The translations under genes and the position numbers were made by a program. 43,586 bases of DNA, taken from contig NZ_JAFA01000041.1 of NCBI RefSeq assembly GCF_000519185.1, positions 29,360 through 72,945 of the forward strand, given 5' to 3'. Every line of letters begins with the position of its first letter. Positions within the stretch are counted from its first letter, which is position 1. The notes below the pieces were generated by a model. It worked only from the letters and a program-made list of their open reading frames with translations. It did not search any database and was not told the origin of the DNA. Of this stretch, positions 16,285 through 24,748 are shown in pieces. This DNA is from Paraburkholderia nodosa DSM 21604. GTDB lineage: Bacteria > Pseudomonadota > Gammaproteobacteria > Burkholderiales > Burkholderiaceae.

Positions 16285-17241
16285 ATGAAAGCTCACGCGC
16301 AACGTCTCATTGCCGCGCGTCTCGGTCTCGCGCTGCTCACGCTGCTGATCGTCTCGGCAATCGTGTTCGGTCTCACGGGCCTCTTGCCCGGCGACGCCGC
16401 GCAGCAGGCCCTCGGCCAGGCGGCCACGCCTGAGCAGGTGGCCGCGCTTCGGCACCAGTTCGGCCTCGACCAGCCCGCGCTCACGCGATATGTTCACTGG
16501 CTCCTGCAGGCCGTGACCGGCAACTTCGGCACGTCGGTGTCGAACAACCAGCCGGTCAGCGAACTGATCGCCACGCGTCTGCCGAACTCGCTCGTGCTCG
16601 CGGGGCTCACCACGGTCGTTTCGGTGCCGCTGGCGCTGGCTATCGGCATCTTTTCCGCCGTGTTCCGCGGCTCGCTGCTCGACCGCGTGCTCAACGTGCT
16701 CACGCTCTCCGCCGTGGCCGTGCCCGAATTTCTGGTCGCCACCATCGCCGTGCTGATCTTCGCGGTGAAGCTGCGCTGGCTGCCCGCGCTCTCGTACCTC
16801 TCGGAGGTGGACTCGTTCGGCACGCTCCTGCGCATCTACGCGATGCCGGTCATGACGCTGTGCTGCGTGATCGTCGCGCAGATGGCACGCATGACGCGCG
16901 CCGCCGTGCTCGACCAGCTGAGCGCGCCCTATGTGGAAATGGCGCGCCTGAAGGGGGCGTCGCCCGCTCGCATCGTGTTGCGCCACGTGCTGCCGAACAC
17001 GATCGGCCCGATCGCCAATGCCGTCGCGCTGAGCCTCTCGTATCTTTTTGGCGGCGTGGTGATCGTGGAGTCGATCTTCAACTATCCGGGCCTCGCGAGC
17101 CTGATGGTCGACGCCGTGACGAACCGCGACCTGCCGCTCGTGCAGGGCTGCGTGATGGTGTTCTGCGCCGCGTATCTGGTGCTCGTGCTGATCGCGGACC
17201 TGTGTCAAATCGTATCCAACCCGAGGCTGCGTCAACGATGA
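16285..17241 (+). CDS. ABC transporter permease, DppB type
   Basis: A 318-residue inner-membrane permease with about six hydrophobic segments, beginning with RLGLALLTLLIVSAIVFGLTG. The family segment LLPGDAAQQALG follows the first helix, and the cytoplasmic coupling (EAA) loop reads YVEMARLKGASPARIVLRHVLPN. GGAGG lies upstream of the ATG. Its stop codon overlaps the next permease start (ATGA), which indicates translational coupling. With the 17238 permease it would form the channel of the importer. Confidence 0.93.
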   Translation: MKAHAQRLIAARLGLALLTLLIVSAIVFGLTGLLPGDAAQQALGQAATPEQVAALRHQFGLDQPALTRYVHWLLQAVTGNFGTSVSNNQPVSELIATRLPNSLVLAGLTTVVSVPLALAIGIFSAVFRGSLLDRVLNVLTLSAVAVPEFLVATIAVLIFAVKLRWLPALSYLSEVDSFGTLLRIYAMPVMTLCCVIVAQMARMTRAAVLDQLSAPYVEMARLKGASPARIVLRHVLPNTIGPIANAVALSLSYLFGGVVIVESIFNYPGLASLMVDAVTNRDLPLVQGCVMVFCAAYLVLVLIADLCQIVSNPRLRQR

Positions 17242-18194
17242 ACCGACCCGCCACATCTCATGCCGCGACCGTGCTCTACGCGACTAGCGAGAGCGAGGAG
17301 CGGTCCGCCGCCGACGTCGTCAAGGACGTACCGGGCGACGTTCCCACGCCGCCGCGCTCGCCGCTGCGCCGCATCGTCGGGCGCCTGTCGGTGCTCGGCC
17401 TGATCGGGCTTGCGATCGTCGTGTTCTGGCTCGGCGTGGCCTTCATCGGGCCGCTCGTCGCGCCGTACAAGGGCGGCGCGATCACCTCCACGGAGATCTT
17501 CGGCTCGTATAGCGCGGCGCATCTGCTCGGCACCGATTTCCTCGGCCGCGACATGCTGAGCCGCGTGCTCTACGGCACGCAGTACACCGTGGGCCTCGCG
17601 CTCGCAGCAACGCTGCTCGCAAGCGGTATCGGCACATTCTTCGGACTGCTTGCGGCGGTCGCGCCGCGCTGGATCGACGAGGTGCTGAGCCGCATTTTCG
17701 ACGCGCTGATCTCCATTCCTAGCAAGGTGCTCGCGCTCGTCGTGATCGCGGCGTTCGGCTCGTCGGTGCCGATGCTCATCACCGTCGCGGCGCTCGCCTA
17801 TATTCCGGGCGCGTTCCGTATCTCGCGCTCGCTGGCCGTGAACCTGATGACGCTCGAATACGTGCAGGTCGCCAGGGCGCGCGGTGAAGGGCTGTTCTAT
17901 ATCGCCCGTGTGGAAGTGCTGCCGAACATGATCCACCCCATGCTCGCCGACTTCGGCCTGCGCTTCGTGTTCATCGTGCTGCTGCTCTCCGGCCTCTCGT
18001 TCCTCGGCCTCGGCGTGCAGCCGCCGGACGCGGACTGGGGCTCGCTGGTGCGCGAGAACATTGGCGGCCTCGCGGAAGGCGCGCCCGCCGTGCTGATGCC
18101 GGCCGTCGCCATCGCGACGTTGACCGTGGGCGTGAACCTGCTGATCGACAGCCTGCGCCGTCACGGCGGCCGCGCGCATGGAGGCGGAAAATGA
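17238..18194 (+). CDS. ABC transporter permease, DppC type
   Basis: A 318-residue second permease. An N-terminal soluble extension of about 45 residues (with acidic SESEERSAADVV) precedes the first membrane helix LGLIGLAIVVFWLGVAFIGPL. The LLGTDFLGRDMLSRVLYGT motif is diagnostic for DppC/OppC. The coupling loop is YVQVARARGEGLFYIARVEVLPN. The ATG overlaps the upstream stop by four bases, and its own stop overlaps the ATPase start in the same way. A longer in-frame stretch upstream of 17238 is only a shadow of the first permease. Confidence 0.93.
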   Translation: MNRPATSHAATVLYATSESEERSAADVVKDVPGDVPTPPRSPLRRIVGRLSVLGLIGLAIVVFWLGVAFIGPLVAPYKGGAITSTEIFGSYSAAHLLGTDFLGRDMLSRVLYGTQYTVGLALAATLLASGIGTFFGLLAAVAPRWIDEVLSRIFDALISIPSKVLALVVIAAFGSSVPMLITVAALAYIPGAFRISRSLAVNLMTLEYVQVARARGEGLFYIARVEVLPNMIHPMLADFGLRFVFIVLLLSGLSFLGLGVQPPDADWGSLVRENIGGLAEGAPAVLMPAVAIATLTVGVNLLIDSLRRHGGRAHGGGK

Positions 18195-20074
18195 ACATGA
18201 TCGAAGTGACGGGCCTGCGTGTGGTCGCGGGCGCGGCGCCCGATGCGGTCGTCGAGATCGTCAAGGGTGTCGACTTCACGGTGAAGAAGGGCGAAGTGCT
18301 TGCGCTGATCGGCGAGTCGGGGTCGGGCAAGACCACCATCGCGCTCTCGCTGCTCGGCCATGCGCGCGACGGCTGCGCCATTGCGGGCGGCAGCGTAAAG
18401 ATCGGCGATAAGGATGTGCTCGCGCTCGACGAACGCGGGCGCCGTGCGCTGCGTGCGCGCGTCGTGGCTTATGTCGCACAGAGCGCCTCGGCGGGCTTCA
18501 ATCCGGCGCGCACGATCATGGACCAGGTGACCGAGCCCGCGCTGCTGCACAAGCTGATGTCGCCGGCAGCGGCGCGCGAGAAGGCGGTGAGCCTGTTTCG
18601 CGCGCTCGCGCTGCCTTCGCCCGAGACGATCGGCGCGCGCTATCCGCACCAGGTATCCGGCGGCCAGCTGCAGCGGCTGATGGCGGCGATGGCGCTGATC
18701 ACCGATCCCGCCGTGGTCGTGTTCGACGAGCCCACCACGGCGCTCGACGTGACCACGCAGATCGAAGTGCTCGCGGCCTTTCGCAAGGTCGTGAGGGAGC
18801 TGGGCACGACGGCCGTGTACGTGTCGCACGATCTCGCGGTCGTTGCGCAGATGGCCGATCGTATCGTCGTCCTGAACAATGGCGCGGTGCGCGAAAACGG
18901 TACGATGCTCCAGGTGCTCGACGCCCCCGCCGACGATTACACGCGCGCGCTGCTGGCCGCGCGCCGCCACCCCGACCCCGGTCCGCCCGCCGTGCCGCCC
19001 GCCGCCGAGGTGCCGCTGCTCGAAGTGCGCAACCTGATCGCGGGCTATGGCCGGGTCGACGCGAACGGGGTGCCCGCCGTGCGCGTGCTGGAGGATGTGA
19101 GCTTGCGCATCCCGCGCGGCAGTGCGCTGGGCGTGATCGGCGAATCGGGCTCGGGCAAGACGACGCTCGCGCGCGTGGTGGCCGGGCTGGTCGAGCGCGC
19201 GAGCGGCGAGGTGCTGCTCGACGGCGTGCCGCTGCCCGCGACGCTTTCGGCGCGCACGCCCGACCAGTACCGGCGCATCCAGATCGTGTTCCAGAACGCC
19301 GACACGGCGCTCAACCCGAGCCGCACGATTGCCGATATCCTCGCGCGGCCCATGTGCTTCTATCACGGCCTGCGCGGTGCGCGGGCGCAAAAGCGCATGC
19401 TCGAACTGCTGGATCTCGTGAAGCTGCCCGCATCGATTGCGAAGCGTCAGCCGGGCGGTCTCTCGGGCGGCCAGAAGCAGCGCGTGAACCTGGCCCGCGC
19501 CCTTGCGGCCGAGCCAGCGCTCATTCTGTGCGACGAGGTGACGTCCGCGCTCGATACCGTCGTTGGCGCGGCGATTCTCGACCTGCTCGCCGAACTGCGG
19601 CGCGAACTGGGCGTCTCGTACATGTTCATCAGCCACGATATTTCAACGGTGCGCGCGATCTGCGACGACGTCGTCGTGCTGTATGGCGGCCAGTGCGTCG
19701 AAGCGGGCCAGCGCGACGTGCTGGAGGCGCCGCCTTATCACCCCTACACGGGTTTGCTCGTCGATTCGGTGCCGGCCCTGCAGCCGGGCTGGCTCGACGC
19801 GCGGCGCGCCGTGGCGGGCACGGCACTTCCGCCGCTCGGGGCGTCGGCCGAGGTGCGCGACCTGTGTGCGTTCCGAGCGCGTTGCCCGGTGCGTATCGAT
19901 GGCGCGTGCAATGTGTCGGCACCCGCGATGAAGCGCTTGCCGAGCGGCGCGCAGATCCTTTGCCATCACACGACAGCGGAGCTGGAGCGCCTGCAGACCG
20001 CACAGGCTGCGCAAGTCGCGCAGGCAACGCAATCCACCCAATCCACCCAATCCACCAAGAGGGCGGCCGCATGA
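18191..20074 (+). CDS. Fused double ATPase of a peptide/opine-type ABC transporter (DppD-DppF fusion)
   Basis: A 627-residue protein with two complete ABC ATPase domains, so one gene provides both ATPases. Domain 1 (about residues 1-260) has Walker A GESGSGKTT, signature VSGGQLQR and Walker B VVVFDEPT. Domain 2 (about 275-580) has a second GESGSGKTT, signature LSGGQKQR and LILCDEVT. The oligopeptide-transporter C-terminal motif follows, with cysteines in CAFRARCPVRIDGAC and a later LCHH, typical of DppD/DppF. The tail is Ala/Gln/Thr/Ser-rich with QST triplets. GGAGG precedes the start, and both ends overlap neighbours by ATGA. Confidence 0.93.
   Translation: MNMIEVTGLRVVAGAAPDAVVEIVKGVDFTVKKGEVLALIGESGSGKTTIALSLLGHARDGCAIAGGSVKIGDKDVLALDERGRRALRARVVAYVAQSASAGFNPARTIMDQVTEPALLHKLMSPAAAREKAVSLFRALALPSPETIGARYPHQVSGGQLQRLMAAMALITDPAVVVFDEPTTALDVTTQIEVLAAFRKVVRELGTTAVYVSHDLAVVAQMADRIVVLNNGAVRENGTMLQVLDAPADDYTRALLAARRHPDPGPPAVPPAAEVPLLEVRNLIAGYGRVDANGVPAVRVLEDVSLRIPRGSALGVIGESGSGKTTLARVVAGLVERASGEVLLDGVPLPATLSARTPDQYRRIQIVFQNADTALNPSRTIADILARPMCFYHGLRGARAQKRMLELLDLVKLPASIAKRQPGGLSGGQKQRVNLARALAAEPALILCDEVTSALDTVVGAAILDLLAELRRELGVSYMFISHDISTVRAICDDVVVLYGGQCVEAGQRDVLEAPPYHPYTGLLVDSVPALQPGWLDARRAVAGTALPPLGASAEVRDLCAFRARCPVRIDGACNVSAPAMKRLPSGAQILCHHTTAELERLQTAQAAQVAQATQSTQSTQSTKRAAA
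20031..20057 (+). repeat. Three tandem 9-bp units at the 3' end of the ATPase gene
   Basis: AATCCACCC occurs twice, followed by AATCCACCA. The units encode repeated Gln-Ser-Thr in the unstructured C-terminal tail. Their length is a multiple of three, so copy-number changes would keep the frame. Confidence 0.75.
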
Positions 20075-20391
20075 GTGCACGCTTCGTGAGAGTGGCGGAA
20101 GCGGGCCGCCCGACCTTCGAGATCGAGATCGACGGCCGCGTGTCGCAGGCCGCCGAGGGCGACACGCTGATGGTCGCGCTGCTCGCCACGCAGGACGCGC
20201 TGCGCGACTGCGAGTTCGACGAGGGGCGGCGCGCCGGCTTCTGCCTGATGGGCGCGTGCCAGGACTGCTGGGTGTGGACCGCGCAGGGCGAGCGGCTGCG
20301 CGCCTGCACGACGCCGGCTGCGCCGGGCATGTCGATCGTCACGCGCAACGCGCTTACCGGGGAGGGCGTATGGCCGCGCACGCAGAACTGA
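20071..20391 (+). CDS. [2Fe-2S] subunit of a trimeric amino-acid/opine dehydrogenase (HcnA/OoxC-like)
   Basis: A 106-residue ferredoxin-like protein. The four cluster cysteines are C58, C63 and C66 in GFCLMGACQDCW, then C79 in RACTTPA. Length and pattern fit the small subunit of HcnA, opine oxidase and D-hydroxyproline dehydrogenase complexes. It would carry electrons between the flavins of the next two gene products. The start overlaps the ATPase stop (ATGA), and the following gene begins inside its end, so the three subunits are translationally coupled. The gene order (2Fe-2S, FAD/NAD(P)-fold subunit, DAO-fold subunit) is that of hcnABC. Confidence 0.9.
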   Translation: MSARFVRVAEAGRPTFEIEIDGRVSQAAEGDTLMVALLATQDALRDCEFDEGRRAGFCLMGACQDCWVWTAQGERLRACTTPAAPGMSIVTRNALTGEGVWPRTQN

Positions 20392-21845
20392 AGGTAGTCG
20401 TGATCGGCGCGGGACCGGCCGGCGTGCGCGCGGCGCAGACGCTGGTCGCGGCGGGCCTGCGTCCCGTCGTCGTGGATGAAGGGCGGCGCGACGGCGGGCA
20501 GATTTATCGGCGTCAGCCCGAAGGCTTCAAGCGCAGCTACGCAACGCTCTATGGCACCGAGGCCGAACGCGCGGCGTCGCTGCATCGCGACTTCGACGCG
20601 CTGCGCTCGCAGATCGACTACCTGCCCGACACGCTCGTCTGGAACGTCGGGCCGAAGTCCGTGCATTTGGCGAGCGGCGCGCGCTACCACGAACTGGCGT
20701 TCGACGCGCTGATCGTCTGCAGCGGCGCGACCGACCGGCTCATGCCGGTGCCGGGCTGGCATCTGGCGGGCGCCTATAGCCTGGGCGGCGCGCAGGTCGC
20801 GCTGAAGTCGCAGGGTTGCGCCATCGGCGCGCGCACCGTCATGATGGGCACCGGCCCGCTGCTTTACCTCGTTGCCGCGCAGTACGTGAAAGCGGGCGCA
20901 ACGGTGAGCGCGGTGCTCGATACATCCACCCTCGGCCAGCGCATGCGCGCGTTGCCCGATTTGCTGCAAGTGCCCGCCACGCTGCGCAAGGGCATGGCGC
21001 TCCTGCGCACGCTGCGCCGCGCGGGTGTGCCGATGCATCGGGGCGTGATGCCGCTTGCGATCGAAGGCTCGCCCGAGCACGGCGTGACGGCGGTGCGCGT
21101 GAAACTCGCGAACAGCCGCGAAGCGCGCGTGGCGTGCGACGCCGTCGCGCTGGGCTATCACTTGCGCTCCGAAACGCAAATCGCGGATCTCGCGGGTTGC
21201 GCGTTCCATTTCGATCAAGCCGCGCGGCAATGGCTGCCCGAAATCGATCAGGACGGCCGCAGCAGCGTGGCGGGCGTTTATCTGGCCGGCGACGGCGCAC
21301 GCGTGCGCGGCGCCGACGCGGCCGAGCGCGCGGGGCGGCTCGCCGCCTTGGCGGCATTGCAGGATGCGGGCGCGGGCTCATCGAACGGAACACTCGCCGA
21401 AGCGGCAAGACTGCGGGTTGAACTCGCACGTTTCACACGCTTCGCACAAGGCTTGCGCAATGCCTTTCCGTGGCCCGCGCATTTCGCGGCGACGCTGCCG
21501 GACGACACCGTCGTGTGCCGCTGCGAGGCCATCACGGCGGGCGAATTGCGCCGTGTGGTGCGCGAGACGGGCGCCACGGAAGCGAATCGCGCGAAGGCGT
21601 TTTCACGCGTAGGGATGGGGCGCTGCCAGGGCCGCTTCTGCGCGCACGCAGGGGCCGAAGTCATCGCAGCCGAGGCGCATGTGCCGCTGGAAGCCGTGGG
21701 CCGGCTGCGCGGGCAGGCGCCGGTCAAGCCGCTGACGATGGCGCTGAGCGCTGGCGGGAATGGCATCGACGAAGCGCAGGACGGCGCGGCGCTTGCCGCG
21801 CAAACGCAGCCCGGCGCATGCCGCACAAAGGAGTTCAGCGAATGA
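20370..21845 (+). CDS. FAD/NAD(P)-fold subunit of a trimeric amino-acid/opine dehydrogenase (HcnB/OoxA-like)
   Basis: A 491-residue flavoprotein. The N-terminal VVVIGAGPAGVRAAQTL is the FAD motif, followed by DEGRRDGGQIYRRQP, typical of HcnB-like subunits. A second Rossmann fold is near TVMMGTGPLLYLVAAQ. The C-terminal region holds CRCEAITAGELRR and GRCQGRFC, a four-cysteine BFD-like [2Fe-2S] or metal site. The ATG at 20370 follows GGGGAGGG, and its first 22 bases overlap the small subunit gene. The protein probably accepts electrons from the DAO-type subunit and passes them to an acceptor such as quinone. It lacks substrate specificity marks that can be read by eye. Confidence 0.9.
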   Translation: MAAHAELKVVVIGAGPAGVRAAQTLVAAGLRPVVVDEGRRDGGQIYRRQPEGFKRSYATLYGTEAERAASLHRDFDALRSQIDYLPDTLVWNVGPKSVHLASGARYHELAFDALIVCSGATDRLMPVPGWHLAGAYSLGGAQVALKSQGCAIGARTVMMGTGPLLYLVAAQYVKAGATVSAVLDTSTLGQRMRALPDLLQVPATLRKGMALLRTLRRAGVPMHRGVMPLAIEGSPEHGVTAVRVKLANSREARVACDAVALGYHLRSETQIADLAGCAFHFDQAARQWLPEIDQDGRSSVAGVYLAGDGARVRGADAAERAGRLAALAALQDAGAGSSNGTLAEAARLRVELARFTRFAQGLRNAFPWPAHFAATLPDDTVVCRCEAITAGELRRVVRETGATEANRAKAFSRVGMGRCQGRFCAHAGAEVIAAEAHVPLEAVGRLRGQAPVKPLTMALSAGGNGIDEAQDGAALAAQTQPGACRTKEFSE

Positions 21846-23011
21846 CGGATCGCGCCGATGTGATCGTGATTGGAGGCGGCATCATCGGGACGTCCACGGC
21901 GTTCTTCCTGAGCCGTCGCAAGCGCTCAGTGATCCTGATCGAACGTGGGCTCACGGGCCAGCAGGCGAGCGGCGTGAACTTCGGCGGCGTGCGCCGCCAG
22001 GGACGCGCACTCTCGCAGCTTGCCATGTCCAATCGCGCGCTCGATATCTGGTATCGCGCGCAGTCGCTGCTTGGCGAGGACGTCGAATTTCTGCCTTCCG
22101 GCCACACGCGCGTGTGCTACCACGCACACGACGCCGAATACTTTCATCGCTACGCCGAGCAGGCGCGCGCCTACGGGCTCGATCTCGAAGTGCTCGAAGG
22201 TGCCGCGTTGTTCAAGCGCTTTCCGTTCCTGGGCCGCGAGGTGCTGGCCGCCTCTATCTCGCCGCGCGACGGCCACGCCAATCCGCGTCTGGCCGCACCG
22301 GCCTTCGGCCGCGCCGCCGCGAGGCTCGGCGCGACCCTCGTGGAGAACGCTGAAATCGTGCGCGTGGAAAAGGAAGCGGGCGGCTTTCGCGTGGAGAGCG
22401 CCACGGGCGCCGTGTGGCGCGCCGAGCAACTGCTTATCTGTGCGGGTGCGTGGGCGGGCGCCTTGTCCGCGCAATTCGGCGAGCCGGTGCCGCTCGTCGC
22501 GCGCGGCCCGCAAATGGCCGTGACCGAGCCCGTGCCCTACCGCTTCATGCATTCGATGGGCGTCTACACGTCGATCAAGGAAGAGAGCGTGTACTTCCGG
22601 CAGATTCCGCGCGGCAACCTCGTGCTGGGCGGCGGCGCTCCGGGGCCTGCCGACGCCGGCACGCGCCGCGCCGGCGTGCTGCCCGGCAACACTGTGCAGC
22701 AGATCGCGCAGTTCCGCCGGATGGTTCCTGCGCTCGCGCCGCTGCATGTGATCCGCGTGTGGAGCGGCGTGGAAAGCTACCTGCCGGATTCGGAGCCGGT
22801 GATCGGCCCGAGTTCGACGACGGAGGGGCTTTTCTATGCGTTCGGCTTTAGCGGCTCGGGCTTCCAGATCGGGCCGGGCGTGGGCGAGACGCTCGCGGAA
22901 CTGCTCGATGCCGGCGCGACCGACATACCGCTCGAACCGTTTGCGATTGCGCGCTTCGGGCGCGCGGCGCCGGCTGTCGGCGTGAGCGCATCGACGGCCA
23001 GCGAGGCTTGA
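21842..23011 (+). CDS. DAO-fold catalytic FAD subunit of a trimeric amino-acid/opine dehydrogenase (HcnC/OoxB-like)
   Basis: A 389-residue flavoprotein of the glycine oxidase/D-amino-acid dehydrogenase type. The FAD motif VIVIGGGIIGTSTAFFLSRR begins at about residue 7 and is followed by GQQASGVNFGGVRRQGR. Later segments VWSGVESYLPDSEPVIG and FGFSGSGFQIGPGVGE are the C-terminal FAD contact. This subunit should bind the amino-acid-like substrate and oxidise its C-N bond. The start overlaps the upstream stop (ATGA). The homologous group includes glycine oxidases, opine oxidases, D-hydroxyproline dehydrogenases and cyanide synthase, so activity cannot be chosen from sequence alone. Confidence 0.9.
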   Translation: MTDRADVIVIGGGIIGTSTAFFLSRRKRSVILIERGLTGQQASGVNFGGVRRQGRALSQLAMSNRALDIWYRAQSLLGEDVEFLPSGHTRVCYHAHDAEYFHRYAEQARAYGLDLEVLEGAALFKRFPFLGREVLAASISPRDGHANPRLAAPAFGRAAARLGATLVENAEIVRVEKEAGGFRVESATGAVWRAEQLLICAGAWAGALSAQFGEPVPLVARGPQMAVTEPVPYRFMHSMGVYTSIKEESVYFRQIPRGNLVLGGGAPGPADAGTRRAGVLPGNTVQQIAQFRRMVPALAPLHVIRVWSGVESYLPDSEPVIGPSSTTEGLFYAFGFSGSGFQIGPGVGETLAELLDAGATDIPLEPFAIARFGRAAPAVGVSASTASEA

Positions 23012-23013
23012 TC

Positions 23014-23376
23014 ATGCATGACGCGAATGCATTCGTTGCCGCGCCAGTCACTCCGCTTCGCGATGCGCTGGCGTATATCGACGCGAATTTCGACAAGTCC
23101 GTGAGCCTCGCCGAACTGGCCGAGGTATCGGCGCTCAGCGTCTCGCGATTCGCTACCGTGTTTCGTCAGCAGGTCGGCCTCTCGCCCTACAAGTACCTGT
23201 GCGAGGTGCGCGTGCGCCGCGCGCAGCTATTGCTGCTGGCAGGCGTGCCGGGCGCCGTGGTCGCGACGCAGGTCGGTTTCTTCGACCAGAGCCATCTGGC
23301 GCGCCATTTCAAGCGTTTTTGCGGTGTCACGCCGAGCGCCTTCCTGCAGCAGGCGAAGGCGCTCGAAGCGGCTTGA
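23014..23376 (+). CDS. Minimal AraC/XylS-family DNA-binding protein
   Basis: A 120-residue protein that is only the double helix-turn-helix domain of the AraC family. Helix regions are readable: SLAELAEVSALSVSRFATVF, LCEVRVRRAQLLL, and the family signature VGFFDQSHLARHFKRFCGVTPSAF. No sensory domain is present, so it is MarA/SoxS-sized. The upstream gene's stop is two bases before this ATG, making it the last gene of the plus-strand operon. It likely regulates the surrounding catabolic genes and may respond through its own concentration or a partner. Its end lies 24 bases from the convergent cupin gene. Confidence 0.88.
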   Translation: MHDANAFVAAPVTPLRDALAYIDANFDKSVSLAELAEVSALSVSRFATVFRQQVGLSPYKYLCEVRVRRAQLLLLAGVPGAVVATQVGFFDQSHLARHFKRFCGVTPSAFLQQAKALEAA

Positions 23377-23400
23377 GCGTCTTCTGTCCTGCGTCGCGCG

Positions 23401-23748
23401 TCACAGAATGACGTAGACCTTGCGCATCGTTTCGTCGACTTCCCACGTGCCTTCCGTGTTGGCGGCGAAGAAGAGCGTATCGCCGCCGCGAAAATGCACT
23501 GTCGCCTCGCCGTCGGGCGTGAAGCGTCCGCTGCCGCTCAGGATATGCATGACCTCCGCTTCTTTCACCGAGCGTCGGTAGGTGCCGCTCGTGCATTCGA
23601 AAAGACCGGTGTCGATGGCCTCCGTGCCCGGAATCACCTTCTGCACGCCCGAAACGCGAATCGCCTGCGAGCCGGGTGTGCCCGCCGTGCCCCAGTCTTC
23701 GAGCGCCTGCATGTCGACGCTTTGCGTGATCTGCTGAACTTTCATCAT
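23401..23748 (-). CDS. Cupin-domain protein (DUF861-like)
   Basis: A 115-residue single-domain cupin. The segment ECTSGTYRRSVKEAEVMHILSG and the later FRGGDTLFFAANTEGTWEVDETMRKVYV give the two conserved cupin strands. The histidines and glutamate of metal-binding cupins are only partly kept (E and H in EAEVMH). Similar small proteins lie beside amino-acid and ureide degradation genes. It is last in the minus-strand catabolic series, 34 bases after the deacylase gene. Whether it is an enzyme or binding protein is unknown. Two adjacent ATG codons (23748, 23745) are possible starts. Confidence 0.82.
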   Translation of the reverse strand: MMKVQQITQSVDMQALEDWGTAGTPGSQAIRVSGVQKVIPGTEAIDTGLFECTSGTYRRSVKEAEVMHILSGSGRFTPDGEATVHFRGGDTLFFAANTEGTWEVDETMRKVYVIL

Positions 23749-23782
23749 TAGTTCGTTAGACTAAATAAAGGGAAGAGGCGCT

Positions 23783-24748
23783 TCAGCGCTTCTGAACGAT
23801 GCGTTGCTCGATCTTGCCGAGCCGCACCACGGTCACGCCGGGGCGCAACTGGCGCAGCGAAGGCATCACGAGAATGCAGTCGTCGTAGGGCGTCACTACC
23901 GGCACGCCGTCGGACCAGCCGATCACGGCGCCGGCCTTAGGGAACACTTCGAGGCCCGTGTAATCGCCCGCGAAACGGAAGTCCATACTCTTCGCCACCA
24001 CGGGCTCAGTCACGCGCACCACGCGCATTTCCGGCGGCAGCGGTTGCAGCCAGTCGGCAGGCAGATCCGCTTCTTCCACCACGCCAGCGAGAAGCAGAAA
24101 GCGCGCCGTGACATCGCGCGCCACGGTCACGGCGCTCGTTTCCCAGTGCTGTCCGCACTCGATCAAGAGCGCGTTCTTCGCGCTCGCCGCGTCGCCGAAG
24201 CCTTCGTAATCGCGCATGCGGCGGCCTTCCGGGTGGCCCTCGTCGCATATGACGGTGGCCGGCGCGCCAAGCCGCGCCGAGAGTTCGACGCCCTTGGCGA
24301 GCGGCCCCGCGACGATGAGCGGCATGCACTTCTCGTGCATCGAATGGAGGTCGAGCAGCAGATCGACGTCGTCGATCACGGGCCGCATCGCGCGGGCGCG
24401 GCGCAGTTCGCTCGAATCGCGCGCGAGGTCGTCCAGTCCGGTCCACACGCGATTGAAGTCCTGATCGACGAAACGCGCGGCGTCGGGGTGCGCGGGGTCG
24501 AAGCGGCGGTAGGCCTCCACGTTCGCGAACGCGAGCGTGAGCTTGCCGCGTCGCGGCCGCAGCCGCGCGCGCAGCAGCGCATCGACGACGATTGCGCCGC
24601 ACACCTCGTTGCCGTGCGTGAGCGCATTGATCATCACATGCGGGCCGGGCGCGCCCGAGTCGAACGTATGCACATAAGGGATGCCCGTTTCGCTGCGCTC
24701 GTGCGCGGCGATGTCGGGGAACGCGACTTCGATCGGATAGCTGCTCAT
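23783..24748 (-). CDS. Succinylglutamate desuccinylase/aspartoacylase-family deacylase
   Basis: A 321-residue zinc-dependent hydrolase of the AstE/AspA branch of the M14 carboxypeptidase fold. Predicted zinc ligands are H45 and E48 in THGNEVCG and H135 in LLLDLHSMHE. The DFNR segment near residue 100 is the substrate-binding site typical of the family. It should remove an acyl group from an N-acylated amino acid. Family members include AstE (arginine catabolism), aspartoacylase and DoeB (ectoine catabolism), but none of these is proven here. Its start overlaps the stop of the dehydrogenase upstream by ATGA, so the two are co-translated. Confidence 0.88.
   Translation of the reverse strand: MSSYPIEVAFPDIAAHERSETGIPYVHTFDSGAPGPHVMINALTHGNEVCGAIVVDALLRARLRPRRGKLTLAFANVEAYRRFDPAHPDAARFVDQDFNRVWTGLDDLARDSSELRRARAMRPVIDDVDLLLDLHSMHEKCMPLIVAGPLAKGVELSARLGAPATVICDEGHPEGRRMRDYEGFGDAASAKNALLIECGQHWETSAVTVARDVTARFLLLAGVVEEADLPADWLQPLPPEMRVVRVTEPVVAKSMDFRFAGDYTGLEVFPKAGAVIGWSDGVPVVTPYDDCILVMPSLRQLRPGVTVVRLGKIEQRIVQKR

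Noticed and set aside
19629..21230. A 533-codon open frame on the minus strand
   Set aside because: It is antisense to the ATPase and dehydrogenase subunit genes, which have full motif sets.
20071..23011. Hydrogen cyanide synthase hcnABC
   Set aside because: The order and folds match, but opine and D-hydroxyproline dehydrogenases share them, and the importer and catabolic neighbours argue against cyanide production.
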